The notes under the pieces: generated by a model
Told to the model about the DNA's origin: nothing
The model's database searches: none
The model's input: the letters and a program-made list of their open reading frames with translations, nothing else
Source of the DNA: Haladaptatus sp. DJG-WS-42
GTDB lineage: Archaea; Halobacteriota; Halobacteria; Halobacteriales; Halococcaceae
Length of the DNA stretch: 64,000 nucleotides
Assembly (NCBI RefSeq): GCF_037198285.1
Contig: NZ_CP147243.1
Coordinates: 1,240,001-1,304,000, forward strand
Direction of reading: 5' to 3'
In this document: positions 9,339-18,072 of the stretch, one piece after another
How positions within the stretch are numbered: the stretch's first letter is position 1
How the letters are laid out: the number at the start of each line of letters is the position of its first letter
Made by a program: the position numbers and the translations under genes

Positions 9339-10310
9339 TTAGCCGAAGTAGGCTGCTGCGCCCTCGTGGAGATCGATGGACATGCCGTCCTGGGCCGTCT
9401 CCTTGCTGATGAAGTCCTTTTTGATTTCGAGATCGTCGGTGTGGTCGAAGATTGCGGCGGCAATCCCTTCGACGGTGTCGGCTTCGAGCTCGGCACGCGT
9501 TGCAATCATTGCCTGAACGGAGACCGTCTGGCGGTCTTCGCTCACGCCCTGGTACGTGCCACCGGGGATGGTGTCCTCTGCGTAGAACGGCGCAGCGTCG
9601 AGCACCTGCTGGCGGGTGTCGCCCGTGAACGAGACGATTTCGATGTCGTTGTTCGCGGCGAGGTCGGAAATCGCACCGACTGGCCAGCCGCCCACGACGA
9701 ACGCTGCGTCGATGTCGCCGTTACGGAGCTGGTCTGCAGCGGTTGCGAAGCCAGCGTTCTGCTCTTCGTAGTCGGTGACGCCAATGGCTTCGAGAATCTG
9801 GACGGCGTTGACCTGCGTCCCGGAGCCGAGGTCACCGGTGTTGATGGTCTTGCCGGCGAGGTCTGCGGGCTCGGTGATGCCCGTCGATTTCAGCGTGACC
9901 ACGGTGATGGTCTCAGGATAGAGCGTTGCGACGCCGCGGAGGTTCTCTACGGGGTTGCCCTCGAACGCTTCGATGCCTTCGCCGTTCTTTGCGAAGTAGG
10001 CAACGTCGTTCTGGATGAGCGCGAAGTCGGCGTCGCCGGACTGAAGCGACCCAACGTTCTCGACGGACGCACCGGTCGACTGCACCTGCAGCGTGAAGTC
10101 AGTGTTCGCCTCGACGATGGTCTTGAACTCGTTCGAGAGCGGGAAGTACGTCCCACCCGTTCCGCCTGCGTGCCACGAGAGACGCGTCGTGTCGCCACCG
10201 CCACCGGTACATCCGGCGAGCGCGGCGATACCTGCGGCACCAGCCACCTGCATGAACGTCCGACGGCTTGTGTTCGAACCAGCTGATTGGTTGGAATTGC
10301 TATCTGCCAT
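9339..10310 (-). CDS. TAXI-family TRAP solute receptor (lipoprotein)
   Basis: A 323-residue exported binding protein. The N-terminus has a Tat signal (TSRRTFMQVAGAAGIAALAGC) with an archaeal lipobox AGC, so it should be lipid-anchored outside the cell. TAXI features include GGTGGTYFPLSNEF and GDADFALIQNDVAYFA. It delivers substrate to the fused TRAP permease. TAXI receptors often bind glutamate or other dicarboxylates, but the ligand cannot be read here. A TATA-like box lies at about 10338-10345 on the minus strand, ahead of the operon. Confidence 0.93.
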   Translation of the reverse strand: MADSNSNQSAGSNTSRRTFMQVAGAAGIAALAGCTGGGGDTTRLSWHAGGTGGTYFPLSNEFKTIVEANTDFTLQVQSTGASVENVGSLQSGDADFALIQNDVAYFAKNGEGIEAFEGNPVENLRGVATLYPETITVVTLKSTGITEPADLAGKTINTGDLGSGTQVNAVQILEAIGVTDYEEQNAGFATAADQLRNGDIDAAFVVGGWPVGAISDLAANNDIEIVSFTGDTRQQVLDAAPFYAEDTIPGGTYQGVSEDRQTVSVQAMIATRAELEADTVEGIAAAIFDHTDDLEIKKDFISKETAQDGMSIDLHEGAAAYFG

Positions 10311-10907
10311 ACTGCACTAATGGCGACTCTGAATGAAAAGCTTATTCACTCACGCTGACGGTTTGTTCACCTCTATAGATTTTTCGGCAAATATATTCGG
10401 CACCATAAATTTGAGGAGAAGCCGAGACAGTGTATCAGCGGCGATTCATAACGCACCCGAAATCTACGAGAAATTGTCATTATGTGGTAGCAATTACTGT
10501 TTTATTTGTGACTAGAAAAAATGACACACACAACTATATAGACGAATTTCTGAGTGGTCTCTTGTGAGGACGGTTTTGACGGCTGGCAATCTCAAACCGC
10601 CGTTCAATCGTCCGAACTCACGGATTGCGACAGCCCAGCGAGTGGACACATACCTGACATATAGAGTCCACACGAGAAAAACAGGGGTCGGTTTCGGTAG
10701 CGATTTCCCATTGATAATTCGACCGTTATCTGCGGGTTTCCACCCGAAACAAGAGGGTTCACCACGCGCGTGAACAGCCATCGCCAGCCCCCACTGGTGC
10801 AGTGTGTGACTATACACCAGTATAGAGACGAAAGTGGTCGAGTTCGTTCGGAGACAAGTGGCTGACAGTCGAGCCTCGTCCGGCGGTTTCCACCCGAAAC
10901 AGGCGGG
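10311..10907. other. AT-rich gene-free region with ORB-like repeats (candidate origin)
   Basis: About 600 bases with no convincing gene. The left half (10333-10560) is markedly AT-rich. The right half carries two near-identical repeats (10735-10760 and 10885-10910) that fit the archaeal origin recognition box pattern TCCA-N3-GAAAC followed by G-rich sequence. A degenerate third copy may lie at 10666-10690. There is also a 7-base inverted repeat ACTGGTG/CACCAGT (10793-10821) and a GC palindrome (10763-10772). Together these resemble an origin: an unwinding-prone AT tract next to Orc1/Cdc6 sites. No orc1/cdc6 gene is in the window. Confidence 0.45.
10735..10760 (+). repeat. ORB-like repeat 1
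   Basis: The core TTTCCACCCGAAACA is followed by AGAGGGTT. This core is identical to that of the repeat 150 bases downstream, in the same orientation. It fits the general archaeal Orc1/Cdc6 box (TTCCA-N3-GAAAC plus a G-string). Function is inferred from the pattern alone. Confidence 0.5.
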
Positions 10908-10910
10908 TTA
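10885..10910 (+). repeat. ORB-like repeat 2, overlapping a stop codon
   Basis: This is the same core as repeat 1 (TTTCCACCCGAAACA), then GGCGGGTTA. Its last three bases are the stop codon of the small zinc protein gene at 10908-11117. The flanking bases differ, so the 20-base core is conserved specifically. Confidence 0.5.
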
Positions 10911-11117
10911 GTCGATGATGATTTCACTCGACCCGTCGCCGACGGTTTCAGAGTCAGGTTGCATCTCACGTTGGTAGCGGGCAATCCACGTTGCAAAACA
11001 GTCAGGACAGAGCCGCTGAGCGTCGATTTGGGCACGGTCTACGCTCAGTCGGACGGTCCGCGTCAGGGCATCGGCCACGGCGTCACCGCAGTCGTCACAG
11101 GGAGAAGCGTCGCTCAT
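10908..11117 (-). CDS. small zinc-finger-like protein
   Basis: A 69-residue haloarchaeal protein. Two CxxC knuckles, CDDC (about 7-10) and CPDC (about 37-40), suggest one bound zinc. The middle resembles small DUF zinc-ribbon proteins common in Halobacteria. The C-terminus is acidic (SSEIIID). Its role is unknown. It is downstream of upp in the same direction with a 35-base gap, so co-transcription is possible. Confidence 0.75.
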   Translation of the reverse strand: MSDASPCDDCGDAVADALTRTVRLSVDRAQIDAQRLCPDCFATWIARYQREMQPDSETVGDGSSEIIID

Positions 11118-11152
11118 GTCACAAAATCTGGCTGAAAAGATATAAGTCTAGA

Positions 11153-11827
11153 TTACTGGGTGCGGAACGCGCGGTCGCCAGCGTCACCGAGGCCGGGGAT
11201 GATGTAGCCGTCGTCGTCGAGGTAGTCGTCGATGGCGACCGTGAGGATGTCCGCTTCGGGCACCGCATCAGCAACGCGCAGCAGGCCCGGCGGCGCGCTC
11301 ACCGCAGAGAGCACGATGAGGTGCTGTGGGTCAACCGCGTCTTCGAGGACGTGGTCTAAGACGGTGCACATGGTCGAACCCGTCGCGAGCATCGGGTCTG
11401 CGACGATGACCGTGTCCGTTTCCTTGATTTCGGGGAGTTTCACGTAGTCAATCGTGATGGGGAATTCGCCGTCAACCATCCCGGCTTCCTCGTCGCGGCC
11501 GGCGCTGATGACGCCCTGTTTCGCGCGTGGGAATGCTTTGAGGAGCCCTTCGACAAACGGCGTGGCCGCGCGGAGGACGTTGATGATGACCACGTCATCA
11601 AGGCCTTTGACGCGCTCGCCGGTCGTCTCCTGCATCGGCGTCTGGATGGTGACGTATTCGGTTTCCATGACGCCGTCGATGATTTCGTAGCCACAGATGC
11701 GCCCAAGCTTGACGAGCCCTTTGCGGAAAGCCACCTGTGAGGTCTGGATGTCTCTGAGTTTCGACAGCGTGTCTTTGGCCAGTGCGTGCGTGACGACTTG
11801 CGCGTCGCCGCGGTCCTCGATGGTCAT
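11153..11827 (-). CDS. upp: uracil phosphoribosyltransferase
   Basis: A 224-residue enzyme that salvages uracil with PRPP to UMP. The PRPP loop [20 protein letters not shown] and the C-terminal uracil-binding region [19 protein letters not shown] are typical. ATG 11827 gives the haloarchaeal N-terminus [19 protein letters not shown]; an upstream in-frame codon adds five residues only. It is transcribed toward the small zinc protein gene. Confidence 0.95.
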   Translation of the reverse strand: MTIEDRGDAQVVTHALAKDTLSKLRDIQTSQVAFRKGLVKLGRICGYEIIDGVMETEYVTIQTPMQETTGERVKGLDDVVIINVLRAATPFVEGLLKAFPRAKQGVISAGRDEEAGMVDGEFPITIDYVKLPEIKETDTVIVADPMLATGSTMCTVLDHVLEDAVDPQHLIVLSAVSAPPGLLRVADAVPEADILTVAIDDYLDDDGYIIPGLGDAGDRAFRTQ

Positions 11828-11886
11828 TGTTCGTATGGGCAACGCCGATTGCCATAAATGACCGGATGTGGCCCACGGACGCTACA

Positions 11887-12072
11887 CTATCGCATGATAA
11901 CCAAATAGGTGAGCGCGGTCAACACGAGCGCGGCGGTGGCGACGTTCTCGAACGTGAACGCCAGCAGGTCGATGAACGACGCACCCCAGACAACCATCGT
12001 CGCAAACAGCGCCGAGAGAACGAGATTCATCACGAAAAGGACGCGCGGGTCGCCCTGTGACTTCGGACTCAT
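11887..12072 (-). CDS. small two-helix membrane protein, unknown
   Basis: A 61-residue protein. After a short polar start (MSPKSQGDPRVL) there are two hydrophobic segments (about 12-32 and 42-59). Nothing identifies its function. It lies 59 bases upstream of upp on the same strand, and its codon use is like its neighbours, which supports a real gene. Confidence 0.6.
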   Translation of the reverse strand: MSPKSQGDPRVLFVMNLVLSALFATMVVWGASFIDLLAFTFENVATAALVLTALTYLVIMR

Positions 12073-12211
12073 GGGCTTTCTCGCCGTCCCGGTAACTTAT
12101 AGTGTCGGGTGTCCCCACCCAACTCACAGCGTCGAACCGCAGGCTGTAGGTCGTTCCGTGACGACCGACCGATAGGATACATTCTTGGTATGTTATGACG
12201 TACCATAGTGT

Positions 12212-12526
12212 ATGGCGCTTCGTACTCGTCGCAACCAACCAATAGACCCCGTCCCGTTTCTCGTCGTCCTGTGCACGGCGTTCCTGCTCATCTTCTCTGC
12301 GGGACCGGTGTACGCGCTCTCGTTGGGCGCATCCGTGTACGCGGCGGTTGGCGCGTCTATCCTCGTCTTTCTCGGCTGTGGGGCAGTCATCTACTACCAG
12401 ATGGTCTGGGTGGCGCGCCCCGAACTCGCGGGCGAAGTCCCCGCACAAGTCGTGTTGGAACGCCACTTCTACGGCGTCATCGCCGTGTTGCTCGTGATGG
12501 TACTGCTGAGTCTCCCGTTCCTCTGA
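12212..12526 (+). CDS. three-helix membrane protein, unknown
   Basis: A 104-residue protein with a basic N-terminus (MALRTRRNQPIDP) followed by hydrophobic segments at about 13-36, 38-61 and 84-103. It has no recognisable domain and is probably a haloarchaeal conserved inner-membrane protein. It is divergent from the small membrane gene at 11887-12072 and 64 bases ahead of the zinc-ribbon gene. Confidence 0.7.
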   Translation: MALRTRRNQPIDPVPFLVVLCTAFLLIFSAGPVYALSLGASVYAAVGASILVFLGCGAVIYYQMVWVARPELAGEVPAQVVLERHFYGVIAVLLVMVLLSLPFL

Positions 12527-12590
12527 CGGCCGTGCGCGAGACCCGGACAGCCGGGGTAGAGTTATACACAACGACTTTGAGCACAGAGTC

Positions 12591-12812
12591 ATGGGCCTGC
12601 TCGACACACTCAAAGAAACGTTCGAAGCGTCAACGCAATCGGCGAATCGCGGCGGCGGAAACGAAGAATCGAAGGGAGCCTACTGGTGTCACGACTGTGC
12701 AGAGCGCATCCTCGACCTGAATGTCGATGGTGAAACGCCGCCATCGTGTCCCGCGTGCGGTGATGACATGGAGTTCGAGCGCTCGCCCGGTTCGACCGGG
12801 TGTGCCTGTTAG
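12591..12812 (+). CDS. small zinc-ribbon protein
   Basis: A 73-residue protein with CHDC (about 33-36) and CPAC (about 53-56), a classic zinc ribbon, plus a C-terminal CAC. The N-terminus (GLLDTLKETFEAST) is helical and amphipathic. A TTATAC box about 27 bases before the ATG indicates a leaderless transcript. It overlaps the end of the convergent CobW-type gene by four bases. The partner is unknown. Confidence 0.75.
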   Translation: MGLLDTLKETFEASTQSANRGGGNEESKGAYWCHDCAERILDLNVDGETPPSCPACGDDMEFERSPGSTGCAC

Positions 12813-14032
12813 GGTGCTGCGAGCACGACGAGTTCGTCGAGTTCGCTCGGGAGTGGATTTTCGAACCCATCCCAGTCTGCTGTTAGCTCGTCGTCGGTGA
12901 GCAGGCAGGTTTCGAGTTCCTCGCGCATGGTCTCTTCTTGCAGGTCGGTGCCGATGAACACGAGTTCCGTGCGTCGGTCACCCCACTCGTCGTCCCAGTC
13001 GAGATTTGGGCGATTTGCCTTGTAGAGTTCTTGGTCGAGTTCCGAGAGGCTCGCAATCCACGGCCCCGACACCTCGATTCGCGCGGAGGGGCCAGCCTGC
13101 CCGAAGGTGAGTTTGTTGTCGCCACAGCCTGCGGCCCAACAGGTTCCTTTCGAGCGGATGATGCCCCGCGGAAGCGACGAGAGCAGGTCAGCGATGCGCT
13201 TCGGGTGGAACGGCTGTCGCGCGCGGAAGGTGAACGACGAGACGCCGTACATCTCCTCGGGATGCGCGTGGTCGTGGTGGCCGTGTCCGTGGCTGTGGTC
13301 GGGTTCCTCGTCTGCGGCGAGTGCTTGCTTCCAGCCCGCGGCCTCGGCTGCCGTCTGCGGGTCGTAAAGGCGCTGGCCGAGCAGGTCGTGCGGGTCGAGT
13401 TGGCCGTGAGACGTGTGGCGAAGTTCGGCGTCCGGGCGGAGGGCGCGAACCAGTTCCGACACGGTTTCCAGTTCCTCGTCGGAGACGAGGTCGGTCTTGT
13501 TCAACACGACCAAATTCGAGAACTCGACCTGTTCGACGAGCAGGTCTGAGAGCGGGCGGGTGTCCTCGTCGTCAGTGCCCCGGCGCTCGGGGACGCCCGC
13601 GCCATCAAAGGCGTCGAAAAAGAGCCGCGAGTCAACGACGGTGACGAGCGAATCCACGGCGTAGAGCGCCGCCGCGCGCGATTCGGTGGTGAACAGCCGG
13701 GCGACGGGTTCGGGTTCGCTGATGCCGGACGATTCGACAACGAGGTGGTCGAAATCGCGGTTCTTCGCGAGGCGGACAACGGCTTCGTTCAGGTCGTCTT
13801 GGAGCTCACAGCAGATACAGCCGTTCGAGAGTTCGGTGACGCCGCCGTCAGCGACAGAAAGTTCGGAGGTGTCGCTCACGAGCGCTGCGTCGATGTTGAT
13901 TTCGCCCATGTCGTTTACGAGCACCGCGATGTCGAGGTCGCCTGCGTTGTGGAGCAGGTGATTGAGCAAGGTGGTCTTCCCCGCGCCAAGGCTCCCCGAG
14001 AGAATTGTGACGGGAATGGCGTCTTCGTTCAT
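12809..14032 (-). CDS. COG0523/CobW-type GTP-dependent metallochaperone
   Basis: A 407-residue G3E-family GTPase. Walker A is GSLGAGKTTLLNH (about 13-25). The metal-binding CxCC motif appears as NGCICCELQDD, Walker B is in DHLVVESSGISEPEP, and the guanine motif is NKTD. A His-rich loop (DHSHGHGHHDHAHPEE) before the C-terminal domain fits zinc or cobalt handling. COG0523 proteins insert or traffic metals; the client is not evident. It is divergent from the unknown gene at 14136. Confidence 0.93.
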   Translation of the reverse strand: MNEDAIPVTILSGSLGAGKTTLLNHLLHNAGDLDIAVLVNDMGEINIDAALVSDTSELSVADGGVTELSNGCICCELQDDLNEAVVRLAKNRDFDHLVVESSGISEPEPVARLFTTESRAAALYAVDSLVTVVDSRLFFDAFDGAGVPERRGTDDEDTRPLSDLLVEQVEFSNLVVLNKTDLVSDEELETVSELVRALRPDAELRHTSHGQLDPHDLLGQRLYDPQTAAEAAGWKQALAADEEPDHSHGHGHHDHAHPEEMYGVSSFTFRARQPFHPKRIADLLSSLPRGIIRSKGTCWAAGCGDNKLTFGQAGPSARIEVSGPWIASLSELDQELYKANRPNLDWDDEWGDRRTELVFIGTDLQEETMREELETCLLTDDELTADWDGFENPLPSELDELVVLAAP

Positions 14033-14135
14033 GCCTGCTTCGTCGCCTGTGGAGCACCTTCAGTGTTACCGAGTGCCAGTGCCCTCGCAAAGAGGCGACA
14101 CTGTTTTATCCGACAGAACGGGTGGTTGTGAACAG

Positions 14136-14432
14136 ATGACACTCGCAGAGCGGATTGCTGAGTTTCGGGCGGTGCTCGAAGAGTGGTTGGCCGGGCTGTA
14201 TCACGGGATGATTGCCCACCCGGCCTACGAACTCGTAGAGAAGGAGGCAGAGGACGTCGAAGACGATTTCATGCTCGCGTGTTTCCCCGACGCCTTTGGC
14301 ATCCCGAGCCCCATCTCCTACTACACCGCAGAGCTCCTGCCCTACTTAGAAGACGAGTTCGAGGCGTGGGAGCGACGCATGTGGGACCGTGGGTCGATGC
14401 TCGAACGCAAGGGTCAGCAGTACCACTTCTAA
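14136..14432 (+). CDS. conserved haloarchaeal protein, unknown
   Basis: A 98-residue acidic protein without a recognised domain. It is probably mostly helical, with a central hydrophobic and aromatic stretch (FMLACFPDAFGIPSPISYYTAELLPYLEDEF). A TTTTATC box lies 26-32 bases before ATG 14136, which supports this start over longer in-frame options. It ends two bases before the ArsA-type ATPase, so the two form an operon and may share a function. Confidence 0.7.
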   Translation: MTLAERIAEFRAVLEEWLAGLYHGMIAHPAYELVEKEAEDVEDDFMLACFPDAFGIPSPISYYTAELLPYLEDEFEAWERRMWDRGSMLERKGQQYHF

Positions 14433-14434
14433 CG

Positions 14435-15391
14435 ATGCGCAAATTCGTCTTCTTCGGCGGTAAAGGCGGCGTTGGCAAGACAACCGTCTCCTCTGCGTTC
14501 GCGCGCAAGTGTGCGACTGCAGACGTGGACACGCTGTTGGTCTCGACCGACCCGGCCCACAGCACCTCAGACGTGTTCGACCAGCAGTTTACGGATACGC
14601 CGAGTTCAGTGGAGGGCATCCCCAACCTCGATGCCATGGAAATCGACCCCGACGAGGAGGTGTCTCGCCACCTGATGGAGACCAAACGCGCGCTCTCAGA
14701 CCAGGTGAGCGCGGCGATGGTCAACCAAATCGACCGACAGATCGAGATGGCCCACCAGACGCCCGGCGCGTACGAGGCGGCGCTGTTCGACCGCTTCGTG
14801 GACGTGATGCGAAACTCCCCGGCGTACGACCGCGTCGTGTTCGACACCTCGCCAACGGGCGGCACCCTGCGCCTGCTCTCGCTTCCCGAGTTCCTCGACG
14901 GCTGGATTCAACGATTGCTCCTCAAGCGAAAACAGAGCGTCAAGCTGTACGAACGGGCGGCGATTGGCAACAACGAACCGCGGCGCATGATGGACGGCGA
15001 CCCCATCATCGACCGCCTCCAAAAGCGAAAAGAGATGTTCGAGTTCGCCACCGAAACCCTCCGAGAGGACGCGGCCTTTTTCCTCGTGTTCAACCCAGAC
15101 CAGCTCTCGATTCGTGAGAGCGTCCGTGCCATCGAACAGCTCGAAAGCCAAGAGCTGCTCGTCGCGGGCCTCGTCGCAAACCGCCTGACCCCGGAGCCAG
15201 GCCCCGACGAAGACGGGCGCGGGGCGCGCTATCTCCGCGACCGCGTGGCGACCGAGCGCGAGCGACTCGAAACCGCCCATGACGTGTTCGGGCCGCCCAT
15301 CGTCGCGGAGGTCGAAACGCGGATTTCTGAAATCAAAGGCGACCTCCTCACCGACGTAGCCAGTAAATTAGCTATTGATGTGACAATTTAG
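14435..15391 (+). CDS. ArsA/Get3-type ATPase
   Basis: A 318-residue deviant P-loop ATPase. The N-terminal GGKGGVGKTTVSSAFA is the signature ArsA/Get3 Walker A, and STDPAHSTSDVF is switch I. VFDTSPTGGTLRLLSLPE contains switch II; Get3 has DTAPTGHTLR, so His is replaced by Gly here. The family includes arsenite pump ATPases and tail-anchored protein chaperones. No arsB or arsR gene is nearby, so a Get3-like protein-targeting role is as likely as arsenite export. Start ATG 14435 is two bases after the previous stop. Confidence 0.9.
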   Translation: MRKFVFFGGKGGVGKTTVSSAFARKCATADVDTLLVSTDPAHSTSDVFDQQFTDTPSSVEGIPNLDAMEIDPDEEVSRHLMETKRALSDQVSAAMVNQIDRQIEMAHQTPGAYEAALFDRFVDVMRNSPAYDRVVFDTSPTGGTLRLLSLPEFLDGWIQRLLLKRKQSVKLYERAAIGNNEPRRMMDGDPIIDRLQKRKEMFEFATETLREDAAFFLVFNPDQLSIRESVRAIEQLESQELLVAGLVANRLTPEPGPDEDGRGARYLRDRVATERERLETAHDVFGPPIVAEVETRISEIKGDLLTDVASKLAIDVTI

Positions 15392-15454
15392 AGCCGGAAC
15401 GAACGGCGCGTAAACGTCGGCGATTATACAGAAAGCGATAAGCAATCTAGGCAA

Positions 15455-15476
15455 AACAATAGTTAACCTTTATATA
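15455..15476 (+). promoter_or_regulatory. cstA promoter with upstream AACAATAGTTAAC element
   Basis: TTTATATA at 15469-15476 sits about 25 bases before the cstA ATG at 15497, so the transcript should be leaderless. Directly upstream is a 13-base element, AACAATAGTTAAC (15455-15467), in BRE/activator position. It recurs exactly at 18073-18085. Confidence 0.65.
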
Positions 15477-15496
15477 CGATTTCTCCATGGTTGGGA

Positions 15497-17350
15497 ATGA
15501 GTCACGCAACCATGGTACAGATAATCTGGCTGGTGTTAACATCACTCATCCTGTTCACGGTCGGCTACCTGGGCTATTCGCGGTACCTCGCCCGATTCGT
15601 GGATCTGGATGACAGTCGTGAAACACCGGCACACAAGTACGAAGACGGGCAGGAGTACGTCCCGGCGAAAAAGCCGGTGCTCCTTGGCCATCACTATTCG
15701 AGTATTGCAGGCGGTGCGCCGATTGTCGGCCCCATCACCGCCGCCGCAGTCTGGGGTTGGTTCCCAGCACTGCTCTGGATTGCCATTGGAAACCCACTGT
15801 TAGGCAGTGTCCACGACTTCGTTTCGCTGGCGGCGAGTCTCCGCCACGAGGGGAAGTCCATCGGATACATCATCGGTGAGTACGTCGGCGAGCGCGGCAA
15901 GAACATGCTGCTCTGGTTCGCCTTCCTCACCATCATCCTCGTCGTCGCGGTGTTCGCCCTCGTGGTCGGCATCGTGTTCAACGCCTTCCCACAGGCGGCG
16001 ACCGCGAGCCTGTTGTACATCGCGCTCGCGTTCATCTTCGGGGTGTACCTCTACCAGATGAACCTGCCGTTCCTCCCGGGAACGGTCGTGTTCGTCGCTG
16101 GCGTGTTCGCAAGCGTCTGGGTCGGCATCCAATACCCACTCGCGCTCGCACCGCTCGCCGAGACGCCAGCGACGTGGCCAAGCAACGTCATCGTCCTGTT
16201 GGACGGGCCACTCCCCGTTCCGAACGTCATCAACGCAAACGTCGCGGCGTGGATTCCGGTCGTCATGATTTACGCCGCGGCAGCGAGCGTCCTCCCCGTG
16301 TGGATGCTCCTCCAACCGCGTGACTATCTCTCGTCGTTCCTGCTCTACGCAGGCGTCGGTGGTGCGCTGCTCGCCATCATCGTCGGCACGCTCGGCAGCG
16401 CGCTCGGTATCGGCGCGATTACGCCAAGCCAGCCGCTCGTCATCAGCGACCAGATTCCGGCGTTCGCCGGGTTCTGGGGGACAACCGAGGTTTCACCGTT
16501 GTTCCCGTTGCTGTTCATCACCATCGCGTGTGGGACAATCAGCGGGTTCCACTCGCTCGTCTCCTCGGGGACGACCTCGAAACAGCTCCACAAAGAGTCT
16601 GACGCTCGCGTCATCGGCTACGGTGGCATGCTCGGCGAAGGACTGCTCGCAACCGTCGCGCTCTCGACAGTCGCCATCGCTGGCGTGACTGCAGGCGGCG
16701 GCATCGGCCGCGCACTGCCAAACTTCGCCTCTGGTGGTGGCATCATGCTCACCAGCTTCGGCATCCCAGCGGCCTACGGTGCGCCGTTCATGGGCCTCGT
16801 GCTCGTGAGCTTCCTGCTCACCAGTACGGACACCGCCGTGCGCCTCGGGCGCTACATGATGGAAGAAATCGTGGGCACGCCCGAGTCGAGCGTCGAATCG
16901 CTCGCCTCGAATCGCTACTCGAACGCCGTGCTCCAGACCGTGCCCGCCTACGTCCTCATTACGAGTGGGTCGTGGCTCACGCTCTGGCAGCTGTTCGGCG
17001 GCGCAAACCAGTTGCTCGCTGCGCTTGCGCTCCTGACTGCAACGGTGTGGCTCGCAAACTGGGACGAGAGCAAACAGCTCATCTCGACGGGTGTCCCGAT
17101 GGCGCTGATGGTCTCCATCACGATTCTCGGGCTCTCGTGGCTCGCGTTCCACGACAACATCTACATGAAGTTCATGAGCGAAGCGTGGATGGAAGAGGCG
17201 ACACTGAGCGCCCAACTCTCTGCGGTCGTCCAGATTGTGTTGGCACTCACGCTGGTTGGACTCGCACTCTCGCTCGTCCGCATCGGCTACACCAACATCA
17301 AAAGCGCCCGGTCTGGGACGTCGTTCGCCCAGCAACCGAGCGACGACTGA
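15497..17350 (+). CDS. cstA: CstA-family carbon starvation / peptide or pyruvate transporter
   Basis: A 617-residue, highly hydrophobic protein with the CstA core: LGHHYSSIAGGAPIVGPITA, GNPLLGSVHDFVSLAAS, GFHSLVSSGTTSKQL and SFLLTSTDTAVRLGRY. Bacterial CstA and BtsT transport peptides or pyruvate during nutrient limitation. ATG 15497 was chosen over TTG 15491 from the TATA spacing. A T-rich tract (17363-17373) just after the stop can act as terminator. The next gene is convergent. Confidence 0.93.
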   Translation: MSHATMVQIIWLVLTSLILFTVGYLGYSRYLARFVDLDDSRETPAHKYEDGQEYVPAKKPVLLGHHYSSIAGGAPIVGPITAAAVWGWFPALLWIAIGNPLLGSVHDFVSLAASLRHEGKSIGYIIGEYVGERGKNMLLWFAFLTIILVVAVFALVVGIVFNAFPQAATASLLYIALAFIFGVYLYQMNLPFLPGTVVFVAGVFASVWVGIQYPLALAPLAETPATWPSNVIVLLDGPLPVPNVINANVAAWIPVVMIYAAAASVLPVWMLLQPRDYLSSFLLYAGVGGALLAIIVGTLGSALGIGAITPSQPLVISDQIPAFAGFWGTTEVSPLFPLLFITIACGTISGFHSLVSSGTTSKQLHKESDARVIGYGGMLGEGLLATVALSTVAIAGVTAGGGIGRALPNFASGGGIMLTSFGIPAAYGAPFMGLVLVSFLLTSTDTAVRLGRYMMEEIVGTPESSVESLASNRYSNAVLQTVPAYVLITSGSWLTLWQLFGGANQLLAALALLTATVWLANWDESKQLISTGVPMALMVSITILGLSWLAFHDNIYMKFMSEAWMEEATLSAQLSAVVQIVLALTLVGLALSLVRIGYTNIKSARSGTSFAQQPSDD

Positions 17351-17362
17351 CCGAAACCAAAC

Positions 17363-17373
17363 TTTTCTTTTTT
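17363..17373 (+). terminator. T-rich terminator after cstA
   Basis: A run of eleven pyrimidines, ten of them T, begins 13 bases after the cstA stop and before the convergent gene. Haloarchaeal termination commonly uses such T-tracts. Confidence 0.55.
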
Positions 17374-17380
17374 CGACCGC

Positions 17381-17980
17381 TTAGCGCCGCAGCCGGCCAA
17401 GCAGGCGCGAGACGAAGCCAGGCTGCTCTACGGGCACGTCCACATCGTCCCACAGCGAAAACGCCTGTGCTACGTCCGCGCTCTCGCTTGCGACGATGTC
17501 CTCGCGGTCTGGGGCGACGACGATGAGGCTGATTTCGTAGTGGCCGTAGTACCCGTATTTGATGAGCGTTCGGTCGCTAAAGTCTGCGACAAACGAGCGG
17601 ACGGCGTCTGAGATTTCAGGGACAACGAATGCGTAGGTGAAGTCCGTGCCAAAATGCGTCTCGTCTGCGACGATCCATTCGTCTGCGAGGTCGTGGGCGC
17701 GTTCGACGGCGCGTTCTAAATCAGCCACCGAGAGCGTCGTTCGCCGTTGGACGAACAGGTGTTCTTCTGACTCGTGGTTGGCGTAGTTGATAGAAGGGTG
17801 GAGAAACTGTTTCTGTGTCTGGAGGTTCATCCGCCCGTAGAGCGTGTACGTCTCGTCGCGGACGCGCCGGTCTTTTTCGAGGTCGTAGTTGAACATCAGC
17901 CGGTCGCTGACCCGGTCTACGTAGGCGTCTTCCCAGTCGGGAACGTCAGGTGCGTCGGCGCTCTCAGCGTCGTCCGTCAT
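17381..17980 (-). CDS. conserved haloarchaeal protein, unknown
   Basis: A 199-residue soluble acidic protein without a recognised fold. The centre alternates aromatic and polar residues (HFGTDFTYAFVVPEISDAVRSF; YGYYGHYEISLIVVAPD), suggesting an alpha/beta domain. The C-terminus is basic (SRLLGRLRR). It is convergent with cstA. Codon use is like its neighbours. Nothing ties it to carbon starvation beyond position. Confidence 0.7.
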   Translation of the reverse strand: MTDDAESADAPDVPDWEDAYVDRVSDRLMFNYDLEKDRRVRDETYTLYGRMNLQTQKQFLHPSINYANHESEEHLFVQRRTTLSVADLERAVERAHDLADEWIVADETHFGTDFTYAFVVPEISDAVRSFVADFSDRTLIKYGYYGHYEISLIVVAPDREDIVASESADVAQAFSLWDDVDVPVEQPGFVSRLLGRLRR

Positions 17981-18072
17981 GGTCGCCTCCCGTCGTTCGC
18001 AAGCCCGGCTCGCGTGTGCATGTGTGTGCAGACAACATTGACGCTAAAAAAGCCCGTTGGGGTTCGCTGAAC

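Noticed and set aside
10333-10515. A 60-codon plus-strand frame in the origin-like region
   Set aside because: AT-rich, atypical codon use, no homology pattern and no fit to a promoter.
10604-11035. A 143-codon minus-strand frame containing a repeated SGGN peptide
   Set aside because: The peptide repeat is only the translation of the DNA repeats (ORB-like boxes); codon use is not like real genes here.
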